15,814 nt of DNA from Oscillospiraceae bacterium (GCA_902766215.1 CACXCV010000040.1:1-15814); one strand, 5' to 3'; positions 1 through 6,799 are shown, counted from the stretch's first letter. Notes: generated by a model not told the origin, from the sequence alone. Translations and numbers: made by a program.

Positions 1-285
1 CACCAGCGCGCTGGCGCAGCCCTGGTTGCGGTATTGCCAGGCGGTCATAACCGTGCCCAGCTGGATGTAGTTTCGCTCCTGGCCGCGCTGGTCAAAGCGC
101 ATCCGGTTCACAGAGACATTGGAAACCACTTTGTCGTCGTCAAAAAACGAATAGGGAATATAATCCCCCTCCCAATATCCATCCTGATACCAGCGTTCAA
201 AGTCGAAGTTGTAGGTCTTTCTTGTCAGATCGTTCAGCGCATGGCGCAGCGCGTCCTGCCGCATATAGTCCTTGATCAGCTGCAT
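1..285 (-). CDS. GNAT family N-acetyltransferase (partial, C-terminus outside window)
   Basis: The first 95 residues of a minus-strand gene are visible; the rest lies beyond base 1. The ATG at 285-283 is preceded by AGGAGG (about 291-296) at good spacing, which fixes the start. The N-terminus (MQLIKDYMRQDALRHALNDL) leads to a segment with the strand pattern of a GNAT fold and then QLGTVMTAWQYRNQGCAS, which resembles the beta4 / acetyl-CoA pyrophosphate-binding region (Q-x-x-G-x-G/A) of GNAT enzymes. GNAT proteins move an acetyl group from acetyl-CoA to an amine; the substrate cannot be told. It lies downstream of the cytidylate kinase-like gene on the same strand, 83 bases away with a hairpin between, so co-transcription is uncertain. 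The family call rests on motif recognition only. Confidence 0.75.
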   Translation of the reverse strand, partial: MQLIKDYMRQDALRHALNDLTRKTYNFDFERWYQDGYWEGDYIPYSFFDDDKVVSNVSVNRMRFDQRGQERNYIQLGTVMTAWQYRNQGCASALV

Positions 286-320
286 CGTTTATCCTCCTGT
301 CAATCGGGTTTGCCAACAGC

Positions 321-351
321 CAGCCGGGGATATCGTGGATATCCCCGGCTG
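321..351. terminator. Perfect 14-bp inverted repeat between two minus-strand genes
   Basis: The arms 321-334 (CAGCCGGGGATATC) and 338-351 are exact reverse complements around a 3-base loop (GTG). It sits between the stop of the cytidylate kinase-like gene (369) and the start of the GNAT gene (285). There is no T-tract on either side, so it is not a canonical intrinsic terminator. It could be a weak terminator, an mRNA processing or stability element, or a protein-binding site. A second tiny stem (CCGCC / GGCGG, 356-368) lies beside it. Confidence 0.45.
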
Positions 352-368
352 CAGCCCGCCTGCGGCGG

Positions 369-989
369 TTATTTTTCCTCTTTCAGCTGCTTTTCGCGCA
401 GCTGGACAAAATAGACGATCGCATCGGCCACACCCTCGATCCCCAGATAGCTCGAGTCCAGCGCCAGGTGATAGTTGTCCGCCGAGCCCCAGCTCCCATG
501 GGTAAAGAAATTGTAATAGTCAGCGCGCTTTTTGTCCTGCTTGCGAATGGCGCGCTCCACGTTTTCGGCTGTGATGTGGTATACCTCCGGCGCGGCAATG
601 ACGCGCTGCTTGCGGAATTCCATATCCGCGTGGATAAACAGGTCGACCACGTCCCTGCGCTGGCGCAGCACATAGTCGGCGCAGCGGCCGATAAAGACAC
701 AGTTGTCCTGCCGCGCTGCCACCCGGATGGCGTTAAACTGGGCAAAGGCCAGCTGCTGGTTAATCGGCAGCATATCGCCCGTAGGGATGGTGCTCATATA
801 CATGCTGTAAATCAGAGAATTCCCCGGCTGCTCGTCAAACCGGGACACGGCAGCGGGACTGAGTCCGCTGGCCTCGGCCGCCATGGTCAGGATCTCGTTG
901 TCGTAAAACTTGTATCCCAGGCGCTCGGCCACAAGCTTACCCGCCTCGCCGCCGCCAGAGCCAAACTGTCTGCCAATTGTGATAATCAT
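369..989 (-). CDS. Cytidylate kinase-like family protein
   Basis: A 206-residue cytosolic P-loop protein. The N-terminus carries the nucleotide-binding loop IGRQFGSGGGEAGK (residues 5-18), matching the G-R-x-x-G-S-G-G-x-x-x-G-K signature of the cytidylate kinase-like family (Pfam Cytidylate_kin2). Other family hallmarks are VFIGRCADYVL (98-108), a basic segment IRKQDKKRADYY (148-159), then YHLALDSSYLGIEG (173-186). Length is normal for the family. Members are usually annotated as kinases of CMP-like substrates by homology, but the family is distinct from true Cmk and its substrate is largely unproven. The ATG at 989-987 has only a modest ribosome site (AAGGCGGG, with about four bases before the start), weaker than its neighbours. 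A candidate promoter lies at 1058-1086. Family assignment is firm; function is not. Confidence 0.85.
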   Translation of the reverse strand: MIITIGRQFGSGGGEAGKLVAERLGYKFYDNEILTMAAEASGLSPAAVSRFDEQPGNSLIYSMYMSTIPTGDMLPINQQLAFAQFNAIRVAARQDNCVFIGRCADYVLRQRRDVVDLFIHADMEFRKQRVIAAPEVYHITAENVERAIRKQDKKRADYYNFFTHGSWGSADNYHLALDSSYLGIEGVADAIVYFVQLREKQLKEEK

Positions 990-1057
990 AAAATCCCGCC
1001 TTTCTGATCACTGCAAAACTGCGTTTTCATGGGAATGGGACTCCGTCCCCCGCTCTA

Positions 1058-1086
1058 AGGATAACAGAAATCATCATAAATTACAA
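1058..1086 (-). promoter_or_regulatory. Candidate sigma-A promoter for the cytidylate kinase-like gene
   Basis: On the minus strand TTGTAA (1086-1081) and TATCCT (1063-1058) are spaced by 17 bases, in an AT-rich stretch of an otherwise GC-rich window. The predicted start of transcription would be about 60 bases before the ATG at 989. Each box has two mismatches to consensus, so this is a moderate candidate. Confidence 0.4.
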
Positions 1087-1094
1087 TAGCGTAT

Positions 1095-1113
1095 CGATAT
1101 TTTTTTAATATCG
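1095..1113. promoter_or_regulatory. AT-rich inverted repeat upstream of the candidate promoter
   Basis: CGATATT (1095-1101) and AATATCG (1107-1113) are exact inverted copies around five T bases. It lies immediately upstream of the -35 box of the cytidylate kinase-like gene, where an operator or UP-type element would sit. The 990-1288 intergenic region holds this repeat, a 14-bp GC-rich palindrome at 1159-1172 (CCGGCTGCAGCCGG), and the two candidate promoters; no small gene was found in it. Confidence 0.35.
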
Positions 1114-1221
1114 CAGCATATCATACAAAAATCCCCCTCGTGCATCCCTCTGGCCGCGCCGGCTGCAGCCGGGATAAAAACGCGCAAGAACAGCAAAAAA
1201 GTAACGATTTGTAGGAAATGA

Positions 1222-1250
1222 TTGATTTTTTCACGACTTTATGATATGAA
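1222..1250 (+). promoter_or_regulatory. Weak candidate promoter for the small lipoprotein gene, with a 9-bp direct repeat
   Basis: TTGATT (1222-1227) and TATGAA (1245-1250) are 17 bases apart, ahead of the plus-strand gene starting at 1289. The 9-mer TTCACGACT occurs twice, at 1230-1238 (inside the spacer) and 1259-1267 (just downstream of the -10), with starts 29 bases apart, which could be a repressor site. The boxes are only moderate matches. Confidence 0.35.
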
Positions 1251-1288
1251 TAAACTACTTCACGACTATTTCTGAGGAGGGGCTGCAG

Positions 1289-1681
1289 ATGAAGCGTTTT
1301 TCCGTCTGGATCTGCCTGGCGACCTTGCTGCTGACATTGTGCAGCTGCAGCCAGGCCAGCATGTTTTCCGAGGATCTCGGCTCCAACTACCTGCACGCCG
1401 TGTGCCAGAGCTATTCCGGCCAGCGCAGCTGTGAACTGACGCTGTCTGATAACGCATGCATCAACATTCAGTGCAGCTTTACCCACAAGGATGGGACGCT
1501 GGACGTGTTCATCACCGGCAGCGACGGCGCCGTGGCCTATCAGGGCAACGGGATCGACAGCAGCGCCGCCTTTGTGGTGCAGCTGACCCAGCCGGACAAC
1601 TATACCATCCGTGTCGAGGCCAACCATTATACCGGCAGCTTCTCCTTCGAGTGGGAAACGGCCGGCGCCGCAGGGCGCTGA
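1289..1681 (+). CDS. Small putative lipoprotein, unknown function
   Basis: A 130-residue protein with a typical lipoprotein signal: MKRF, a hydrophobic core at residues 5-17, then the likely lipobox L-C-S-C with the acylated cysteine at 20 (Cys18 is an alternative). A strong AGGAGG site (about 1275-1280) precedes the ATG. The mature part, about 110 residues, has alternating hydrophobic patterns ending in DGTLDVFITGSDGAVAYQG and DNYTIRVEANHYTGSFSFEW, which look like a beta-sandwich of the kind seen in prepeptidase C-terminal-like domains. Three mature-region cysteines (Cys39, Cys48, Cys57) could pair outside the cell. It is expected to sit on the outer face of the membrane. It is alone on its strand, followed by its own terminator. 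I do not recognise a named family. Confidence 0.75.
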   Translation: MKRFSVWICLATLLLTLCSCSQASMFSEDLGSNYLHAVCQSYSGQRSCELTLSDNACINIQCSFTHKDGTLDVFITGSDGAVAYQGNGIDSSAAFVVQLTQPDNYTIRVEANHYTGSFSFEWETAGAAGR

Positions 1682-1739
1682 ACAGCCGGCACGCAGCTGC
1701 TCCGGGACGGGGCTGTCCGATTTTTCACACCGCCGGACG

Positions 1740-1787
1740 ATACAGCAGGAGCGCGGGGCATTTGCCCCGCGCCCCTGCTGTATTTTT
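1740..1787 (+). terminator. Strong intrinsic terminator of the small lipoprotein gene
   Basis: Two 20-base arms (1740-1759 and 1764-1783) pair with a single A/C mismatch around the loop ATTT, followed by five T bases (1783-1787). It lies 59 bases after the stop at 1681. It also sits between converging genes; read on the minus strand it lacks a T-tract but may still block transcription from the lipoprotein gene ending at 1835. Confidence 0.9.
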
Positions 1788-1834
1788 CTCTGCTCTTGTT
1801 CTGCCGCGGACGCTGCGCTGGGCAGCGCGACCGG

Positions 1835-2296
1835 TTATTCCATGGGTGTGGACTCCTCTGGCTGAAAGACATAGCCGTCCTCCGCCTGCCAATACCAAAC
1901 CAGGGTCACCTCGTTCTCCGGTTCGCCGTTCCGGTCGAACGCCATGCGAATGTCCGTGCTGCCGTCGCCATTTCTGTCCTCAAACCAGATGCCGGCAAAG
2001 GCCATCTGCGCCGCCTGGATCGCCTGGGGATACTGCACGCTGTCATAGTAGATCTGCTCCGGCTCGTCATAATAGAACGTTGTGTCCTCGTCGTGGATGC
2101 AGACGCAGACGTCTGTATCCGTGCCGTCGCGCGTGATGGTGCCCATGGCGTTTACAAGCCCCCAGGTCCGCCAGTCCGCGCCGGCAAGGTCCAGTTGCTC
2201 GTCCGGCTCCACGGCATTTTCTGCCCCGTGGGTGCAGCCTGCCAGCGCCACGCACAGCAGCACCGCCAGCAGTAGGGCCGCTCTCTGCCTGCTCAT
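1835..2296 (-). CDS. Small putative lipoprotein with a calcium-loop-like motif
   Basis: A 153-residue protein starting at the ATG 2296-2294, chosen because GGAGG (2303-2307) lies six bases upstream; a longer in-frame TTG start at 2314 would bury that site. The signal peptide MSRQRAALLLAVLLCVALAG ends in lipobox L-A-G-C with Cys21. The mature part contains D107-R-N109-G-D111-G-S113-T-D115, the D-x-N-x-D-G-x-x-D pattern of EF-hand/dockerin-like loops, followed by a second DRNG. The surrounding pattern, I-W-F-E-D-x-N-G-D-G then V-W-Y-W then Y-V-F, recalls XAC2610-like or VCBS-like secreted domains, but only loosely. It follows the 543-residue lipoprotein gene by 18 bases, so they are very probably co-transcribed. 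Calcium binding is an inference. Confidence 0.75.
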   Translation of the reverse strand: MSRQRAALLLAVLLCVALAGCTHGAENAVEPDEQLDLAGADWRTWGLVNAMGTITRDGTDTDVCVCIHDEDTTFYYDEPEQIYYDSVQYPQAIQAAQMAFAGIWFEDRNGDGSTDIRMAFDRNGEPENEVTLVWYWQAEDGYVFQPEESTPME

Positions 2297-2314
2297 ACCG
2301 TACCTCCGTCCCAA

Positions 2315-3946
2315 TCAGTCAAAATAGTCGCCCCAACCCTCGTCGTCATAGGCATAGTCGTCCCAGCCGTCACCGGGATCGGACCACGGGTCATAGTCGT
2401 CATAGTAATCCTCGTCGTCATAGTCCCAGCCGGCGTCGTTGGACTCGTAATACTGGCCGTCGTCGTCGATGTAATAGTCGTCGCCATAGCCGATGAAGAT
2501 GTTTTCATAGCCGTCCCAGTACCAGACGTCGCCGTCCTCGTCATACCAGTAATACGGCGAGCCATAGTCGCCGGGGTCAGACTGCGAGGACGCAGCCGCC
2601 GGCGTCTGCGGAACCGGCTTGGGCGCCGTGCTCCAGCCCGCGGTATAGGTGCAGGTCGCCAGCATATTGTTGCAGATGTCAAAGTAGTTGCGGATCCGGC
2701 CCTCCAGGGCAATCGTCGTGGCCACCAGCGCATAGCCGGTCGGGCCATAGTACCGGACCTCCATGCAGCCGCGCACGGGCTGCGACAGGTCGCCGTCGAA
2801 AACAGAGCCGTCAAGCCACATATAGCCCGTGATGCTGTAGCAGTCGCCGTTGTCCTTAAAGTCGGAGCCGAAGGACTTGAGCAGCTTGTCGCCGTACATG
2901 CTCGTCATAAAGCTGTCCAGCATGTGCTTCATATAGGGCTTGGCCGTGCCGGCGCCCTGGGTCATATATTCGTCATAGCCGCTGATGGGCTGGAACGCAA
3001 TCAGGATGTTGCTATAATAATCGTCGGTTCCATCCTCCATCACAGCGTTGAAGCTCAGCGAGTTGGAGACGTTGGGATGCTCATGCGCCTCCATCTGGAT
3101 GGGGTAGTCGATCTGCACGTTGGTAAAGCCGCCCGGGAAGCTGGCCGTCTGGTTCAGCGCGTCGTCGGGCGTGGGCAGCAGCATGATATAGTCCCAGGCC
3201 GACAGCGCGTTGCCTGCCTCGTCGCTCAGGCCGCCATAGGCCGTCTGGTTGAGCGAGGTCAGATAGGATCCGTCCTCCATGTACAGGGAAATACCGTCCT
3301 CTTCGGCCTCTACCGTGCCGGGGCCAACCTGTTCGGCATAGAGGTTGATGGCAATCCACTCATACGAATCGCTGATCACCATGTAAAACGGCTCGTCATC
3401 ATATTTCCAGCAGCCGGTAAAGCCGGCAATGTCCACAACATCGAGGGCTTCCTCCGGCTGGCCGTCGTCCGGCCAGTCCTCCTCGCCGTCCGGGCTATCG
3501 TCCTCATATCCGGCCGTCAGCGCGTCATAGTCCGAGCCGTTATACCTGGCGGTGATGTCCAGCGGCGTGTCGCACTCCGGCGGCAGGAACACCAGATAGT
3601 CGCCGCCGCGCAGCTGAAAATCCTGCTCGTCAAAGCTGGTGTCATAAACCAGATCGCCGTCATCGTCATAGACCAGAATATTAAATCCCTCTGCCAGCGT
3701 TTTTTCCGTAAAGCTGCCCAGCGTGACCTGCTGGAGCTGCCCGTCCTCAAACGGCGCCTCCACCAGGGTGTCGCCCCACTCGTCCGTGGTGGCAGAGGTG
3801 ATGTGAATCTCGCCGAGGTCCAGCCCGGTACGGTTGACCAGGCAGACCGAAACCTCGGTTTCCTTCTCGCCGCAGGCGCTCAGCAGCAGCAGCACACACA
3901 GCAGCGCGGCAAGCAGCAGGGACAGCCGTCTTTTTGTTGGTCTCAT
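2315..3946 (-). CDS. Large putative lipoprotein with an Asp/Tyr/Trp-rich low-complexity tail
   Basis: A 543-residue protein; the ATG at 3946-3944 has AAGGAGG just upstream. The N-terminus has two to four basic residues, a leucine-rich core and lipobox L-S-A-C with Cys25, so it should be anchored to the outer membrane face. Residues about 26-140 look like an Ig-like or beta-rich domain (VCLVNRTGLDLGEIHITSA, ending in a GGDYLVFLPPE stretch). A linker rich in Asp/Glu (about 144-165) leads to a second domain, beginning about 170 with a lipocalin-like G-x-W (TGCWKYDDEPFYMVI) and running to about 450. Residues 456-543 are a tail of 88 residues with about 27 Asp, 5 Glu, 18 Tyr and 7 Trp and no Lys or Arg. 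No enzymatic motif was seen. It follows the DUF2442 gene by 50 bases and precedes the small lipoprotein by 18. The tail may bind metal ions or cell-wall polymers; that is speculative. Confidence 0.75.
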   Translation of the reverse strand: MRPTKRRLSLLLAALLCVLLLLSACGEKETEVSVCLVNRTGLDLGEIHITSATTDEWGDTLVEAPFEDGQLQQVTLGSFTEKTLAEGFNILVYDDDGDLVYDTSFDEQDFQLRGGDYLVFLPPECDTPLDITARYNGSDYDALTAGYEDDSPDGEEDWPDDGQPEEALDVVDIAGFTGCWKYDDEPFYMVISDSYEWIAINLYAEQVGPGTVEAEEDGISLYMEDGSYLTSLNQTAYGGLSDEAGNALSAWDYIMLLPTPDDALNQTASFPGGFTNVQIDYPIQMEAHEHPNVSNSLSFNAVMEDGTDDYYSNILIAFQPISGYDEYMTQGAGTAKPYMKHMLDSFMTSMYGDKLLKSFGSDFKDNGDCYSITGYMWLDGSVFDGDLSQPVRGCMEVRYYGPTGYALVATTIALEGRIRNYFDICNNMLATCTYTAGWSTAPKPVPQTPAAASSQSDPGDYGSPYYWYDEDGDVWYWDGYENIFIGYGDDYYIDDDGQYYESNDAGWDYDDEDYYDDYDPWSDPGDGWDDYAYDDEGWGDYFD

Positions 3947-3996
3947 GATGGTTCCTCCTTCAAGTTTGGTTTTGAATGATCCGCAAGGGTCCTTGT

Positions 3997-4236
3997 TCAG
4001 CGCTCCCGCTCCGCCAAGGAAAGAATCTTGTCGTGGCTCAGCTCCACGTTGTCAAAGCGGACAAAAATGCCGTTGGTCTCGGCGCGGCCCCATACCTTTG
4101 GATCGGCAAGCGGCCGAAAGCGGAGCTTATCCAGAAAAGGCTTCATATCCAGAAGCAGGCGACTGCCGGATACAAAATCAGCCTGAAGAACGTGGTCCGA
4201 AAGCGGCTCCACGGCTGAAATATATCTCCGGTACAA
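3997..4236 (-). CDS. DUF2442 domain protein with probable TTG start
   Basis: A 79-residue protein covering essentially one DUF2442 domain: residues ISAVEPLSDHVLQADFVSG, then LLLDMKPFLDKLRFRPLADP, ending VELSHDKILSLAE, follow the family order (valine-rich start, D/L-P-x-L centre, L-D-P or D-x-x-L near the end). The start is taken as TTG at 4236-4234 because AAAGGAGGGG (4243-4252) sits six bases before it; the first in-frame ATG (4308) would put a transcription terminator inside the gene. Proteins with this domain are often found beside DUF4160 proteins in small toxin-antitoxin-like pairs; no DUF4160 partner is present here. It sits directly behind the terminator of the LuxR-type regulator and 50 bases ahead of the large lipoprotein. 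Function unknown. Confidence 0.75.
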   Translation of the reverse strand: MYRRYISAVEPLSDHVLQADFVSGSRLLLDMKPFLDKLRFRPLADPKVWGRAETNGIFVRFDNVELSHDKILSLAERER

Positions 4237-4242
4237 ATGCGT

Positions 4243-4252
4243 CCCCTCCTTT
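4243..4252 (-). promoter_or_regulatory. Ribosome binding site that selects the TTG start of the DUF2442 gene
   Basis: On the minus strand AAAGGAGGGG is followed by six bases and then TTG (4236-4234). The only in-frame ATG upstream (4308) has no such site. The U-tract of the preceding terminator ends only six bases before this site. Confidence 0.7.
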
Positions 4253-4258
4253 CGCTGC

Positions 4259-4294
4259 AAAAAAGCCACCGTACAATGATTGTACAGTGGCTTT
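4259..4294 (-). terminator. Intrinsic terminator after the LuxR-type regulator
   Basis: On the minus strand AAAGCCAC (4294-4287), one mismatched base, then TTGTAC's partner GTACAA (4285-4271 region) form a 14-bp stem with one A/C mismatch and a three-base loop, followed by six T bases (4264-4259). It begins 24 bases after the stop of the regulator gene (4319) and ends just ahead of the DUF2442 ribosome site. Read on the plus strand the stem is followed by GAAAAAAG, so it is directional. No separate promoter was seen between it and the DUF2442 start. Confidence 0.85.
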
Positions 4295-4318
4295 GAAAAA
4301 AGAACCATTAACCTCCGG

Positions 4319-6799
4319 TTAGGGTCTGCCGCAGGCCAGCTCCATCAGGCGCCTGCGCTTGGTGCGCGTGTCGCCCTCGATGAGCAGCTTGGAATAGATC
4401 TGGTTGACATACTGCTTTACGCTCCCCTCGGAGAGGTAGAGCTTCTGCGCAATCTCCCGGTTGCTCAGGCGCCCGGCAATCAGCGCGGCAATCTCCCGCT
4501 CGCGGCCCGTCAGCACGGCAAAGGCCGCCGGGCAGGCAGCTTGCCGGTCGGCGCAGCGCGAGACATATTCCTCGCCCAGCCGGACAATCCGGGCGGAAAA
4601 CTCGCCGCCGTCCTCCAGCAGCCCCCGGAGATAGCGATAGTTTTCTGCAAACGGCAGCACAAAGCCGTCCGGCGCAGCCTCGTCCAGCGCCTGCGCCAGC
4701 AGCGCCGCCGCCTGCCCACGCTTGCCCAGCATCGCATAGGCCGCAGCAGTCTGGATGCGGATGTGCAGCGCAACAAGCGCATAGTGCAGCCCCATGCACG
4801 CGGCCAGCAGGCCTTCGCTGCGGCTGATCACCTTGGCATACGCCCCCTGCGCCAGATACACCTGGTTTTCAATCAGATCCATCATCGGCCTGCCCGGCGC
4901 CAGAAAACTGACCGTGGAAAGCTGGTGCCCGCCAAACACGGCCGGCGCCTTTTCCGGCTCGCCCAGCAGCGCATGGTAATAGGCGCTGGCCGCGCTCCAG
5001 ATGTTCATCCACGCCGCGTTGTGCTGCCGCTGCAGCATGGCGCGGCGCTGCTCCAGGCTGTACCGCGGCGCGGCGTCCGTGCAGAGCGAAAGCCGCCAGG
5101 CAAGAAAGTCGCAGCACAGCGCCATGTTCTCCTGCCCGTTGCCCTCAATCTGGACATAGGCGCTCTCCAGCGCAATCTGCGCGTCGGCAAAGCGGCCCTG
5201 CATCAGCGCCGCCTCTGCCCGCATGATCCGCTCTGCGCCCCGTCCGTGCCCGTTGGTAATCTGATAGTAGTGGGGCATGCACTCGTCCATCTCGGCCAGC
5301 TCATCCGCCAGCGCGCCCGGCTGGCGGTGAAACATCATCAGCACTGACGGAGAGCCAAAGGTCCACCCGCCGTTGTTCTGAATGCTGATGGCCGGGCGCG
5401 ACATCTGGCTGCTGGCGCTGCGGTGCAGGCGGCTCATGGCGCGGATATCGTTATACATCAGAAAACTCATGATCAGGTCGCACTCGCCCAGCAGGTCGCC
5501 CCGCTCTTCGGGCGGCATATCCGGGCGCTCCGCGATGGCGGCCAGCAAAAGCTCCTTCAGCTCCAGCATTCTGGGGATCCGCTGCCAGTTGAACATGCTG
5601 CGCATCAGCACCAGAATTGCCAGCGGGTGCTCCTTCAGCACCGGCACAGGGCACTGTGCCAGACACGCCTCCACCGTCTCCGGTCTGAGCGAGGCCAGCA
5701 GAATGCCGGCGTCGCGCTGCACCACCCGCAGCATCGCGTCAAAGTCGCCGCCGGCCCGATAGGCGGCCAGCGCATGCAGATATTGCCCATGCGCCTCATA
5801 CCACGCGCCATAGCGGCGGCGGTACAGGCGCTGCCGCTCCGGCTCCAGGGTGGAAAAGCTGCGCTCGGCGCACTCCTTCATCATGTGGTGAAAGCGATAG
5901 GTCACTCCGTCGGGCAGGCGCCTGACAAAGGCGTTCTGCCCGGTCAGCTGGCAGAGCCGCTCCTCCGTATCGCTGTTTTCGGTGACAAACTGCGCCATCT
6001 CCACGGTAAATTCGTCGGCCAGGCCCATCACCGCCAAAAACTCCCGCTGCCCGGCAGGGAGCGGGTCAATCATTGCAGCGGAGAACATGGCATAGATGTC
6101 CGAGCTGCGGTCGGGCAGGGTGCCGTGCTCGAACAGGCTGCACAGGTTCAGATAGATGGCGGAAAACCAGCCCTCGCTGGAATAGAGCAGCGAGTCGATC
6201 TGCTCGTCCGTCAGGTCAATTCCGCAGCGGTGCGCATAGACGGCCAGCTCCGTGTGGTTGAGCCGCAGCTGCTCCACGCCGACAGAATAGACCCTTCGCC
6301 CCAGCCGCAGCGTCTCCTCGCCGGGGAGGAACCGGTCGCGGCTCGCCACCAGCAGATGGACGTTTTCCGGCAGCCGGTTGGCCAGGATGCATAGAAAGCT
6401 GCACACGCGGCTGTCCGTCAGCAGGTGAAAATCGTCAATGAACAGATAGCAGCTTTTCCCGCCCGCCAGGGTGTGGCACAGGTCGTCGGCCAGCATGCTG
6501 GCGCCGGCCGTGTCCGTGGGGCAGGCATAGTCCCGCAGAAGATCCAGCCCGGCATGGGCAAAGGCGTCCTGCACACTTTTCCAGAAGATCGCCAGGTTGT
6601 CAGAATACACGCTGACGCGGATCACCAGCAGCGGCCCCGCCTTGGCCTGCTCACTCAGATACCAGTTGACCGCCGTCGTCTTGCCATAGCCCATGGGCGC
6701 CACCACCGTGGTCAGCGCGCAGCGCGAAATGGGGCGCAGGCTCTCCTGCAGGCGCTCGGATATGTAGACGGCATTCAGGTTCCACTTTCGTTTTGGCAT
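4319..6799 (-). CDS. ATP-dependent LuxR-family (MalT-like, LAL) transcriptional regulator
   Basis: An 826-residue cytosolic regulator. Walker A is APMGYGKTT (residues 34-42), Walker B is YLFIDD (118-123), and VASRD (151-155) matches the sensor-like motif of the MalT/STAND ATPase class. The middle (about 330-740) is helical with TPR-like character (repeated A-x-A-L-x-x-G and W/Y-A patterns). The C-terminus from 763 (LTGREREIAALIAGRLSNRE, then YLSEGSVKQYVNQIYSKL) is a LuxR-type helix-turn-helix. Length fits the large LuxR class. Such proteins bind ATP and an inducer, oligomerise and activate promoters. The ATG at 6799-6797 has AGGAG upstream, with a rather long gap. No maltose genes lie nearby; the closest downstream genes are DUF2442 and two lipoproteins, which makes them candidate targets by position only. 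The regulated promoter and inducer are unknown. Confidence 0.93.
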   Translation of the reverse strand: MPKRKWNLNAVYISERLQESLRPISRCALTTVVAPMGYGKTTAVNWYLSEQAKAGPLLVIRVSVYSDNLAIFWKSVQDAFAHAGLDLLRDYACPTDTAGASMLADDLCHTLAGGKSCYLFIDDFHLLTDSRVCSFLCILANRLPENVHLLVASRDRFLPGEETLRLGRRVYSVGVEQLRLNHTELAVYAHRCGIDLTDEQIDSLLYSSEGWFSAIYLNLCSLFEHGTLPDRSSDIYAMFSAAMIDPLPAGQREFLAVMGLADEFTVEMAQFVTENSDTEERLCQLTGQNAFVRRLPDGVTYRFHHMMKECAERSFSTLEPERQRLYRRRYGAWYEAHGQYLHALAAYRAGGDFDAMLRVVQRDAGILLASLRPETVEACLAQCPVPVLKEHPLAILVLMRSMFNWQRIPRMLELKELLLAAIAERPDMPPEERGDLLGECDLIMSFLMYNDIRAMSRLHRSASSQMSRPAISIQNNGGWTFGSPSVLMMFHRQPGALADELAEMDECMPHYYQITNGHGRGAERIMRAEAALMQGRFADAQIALESAYVQIEGNGQENMALCCDFLAWRLSLCTDAAPRYSLEQRRAMLQRQHNAAWMNIWSAASAYYHALLGEPEKAPAVFGGHQLSTVSFLAPGRPMMDLIENQVYLAQGAYAKVISRSEGLLAACMGLHYALVALHIRIQTAAAYAMLGKRGQAAALLAQALDEAAPDGFVLPFAENYRYLRGLLEDGGEFSARIVRLGEEYVSRCADRQAACPAAFAVLTGREREIAALIAGRLSNREIAQKLYLSEGSVKQYVNQIYSKLLIEGDTRTKRRRLMELACGRP

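Noticed and set aside
2314..2314. TTG start at 2314 for the small lipoprotein
   Set aside because: It would include the ribosome site of the ATG at 2296 within the coding region and add residues ahead of an already complete signal peptide.
2315..2582. Tandem DNA repeat or CRISPR-like array at the D/Y-rich coding region
   Set aside because: The recurring GTCGTCATA-type bases come from codon repetition for Asp and Tyr; there is no regular repeat-spacer spacing.
4262..4294. Promoter within the hairpin (TACAAT box) for the DUF2442 gene
   Set aside because: TACAAT on the minus strand has no acceptable -35 box at 16-18 bases (it reads TGGTTC) and no extended -10; kept only as a remote possibility in the findings.
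4237..4308. ATG at 4308 as start of the DUF2442 gene
   Set aside because: The stretch would contain the entire terminator hairpin and a ribosome site, and the extra residues do not belong to the domain.
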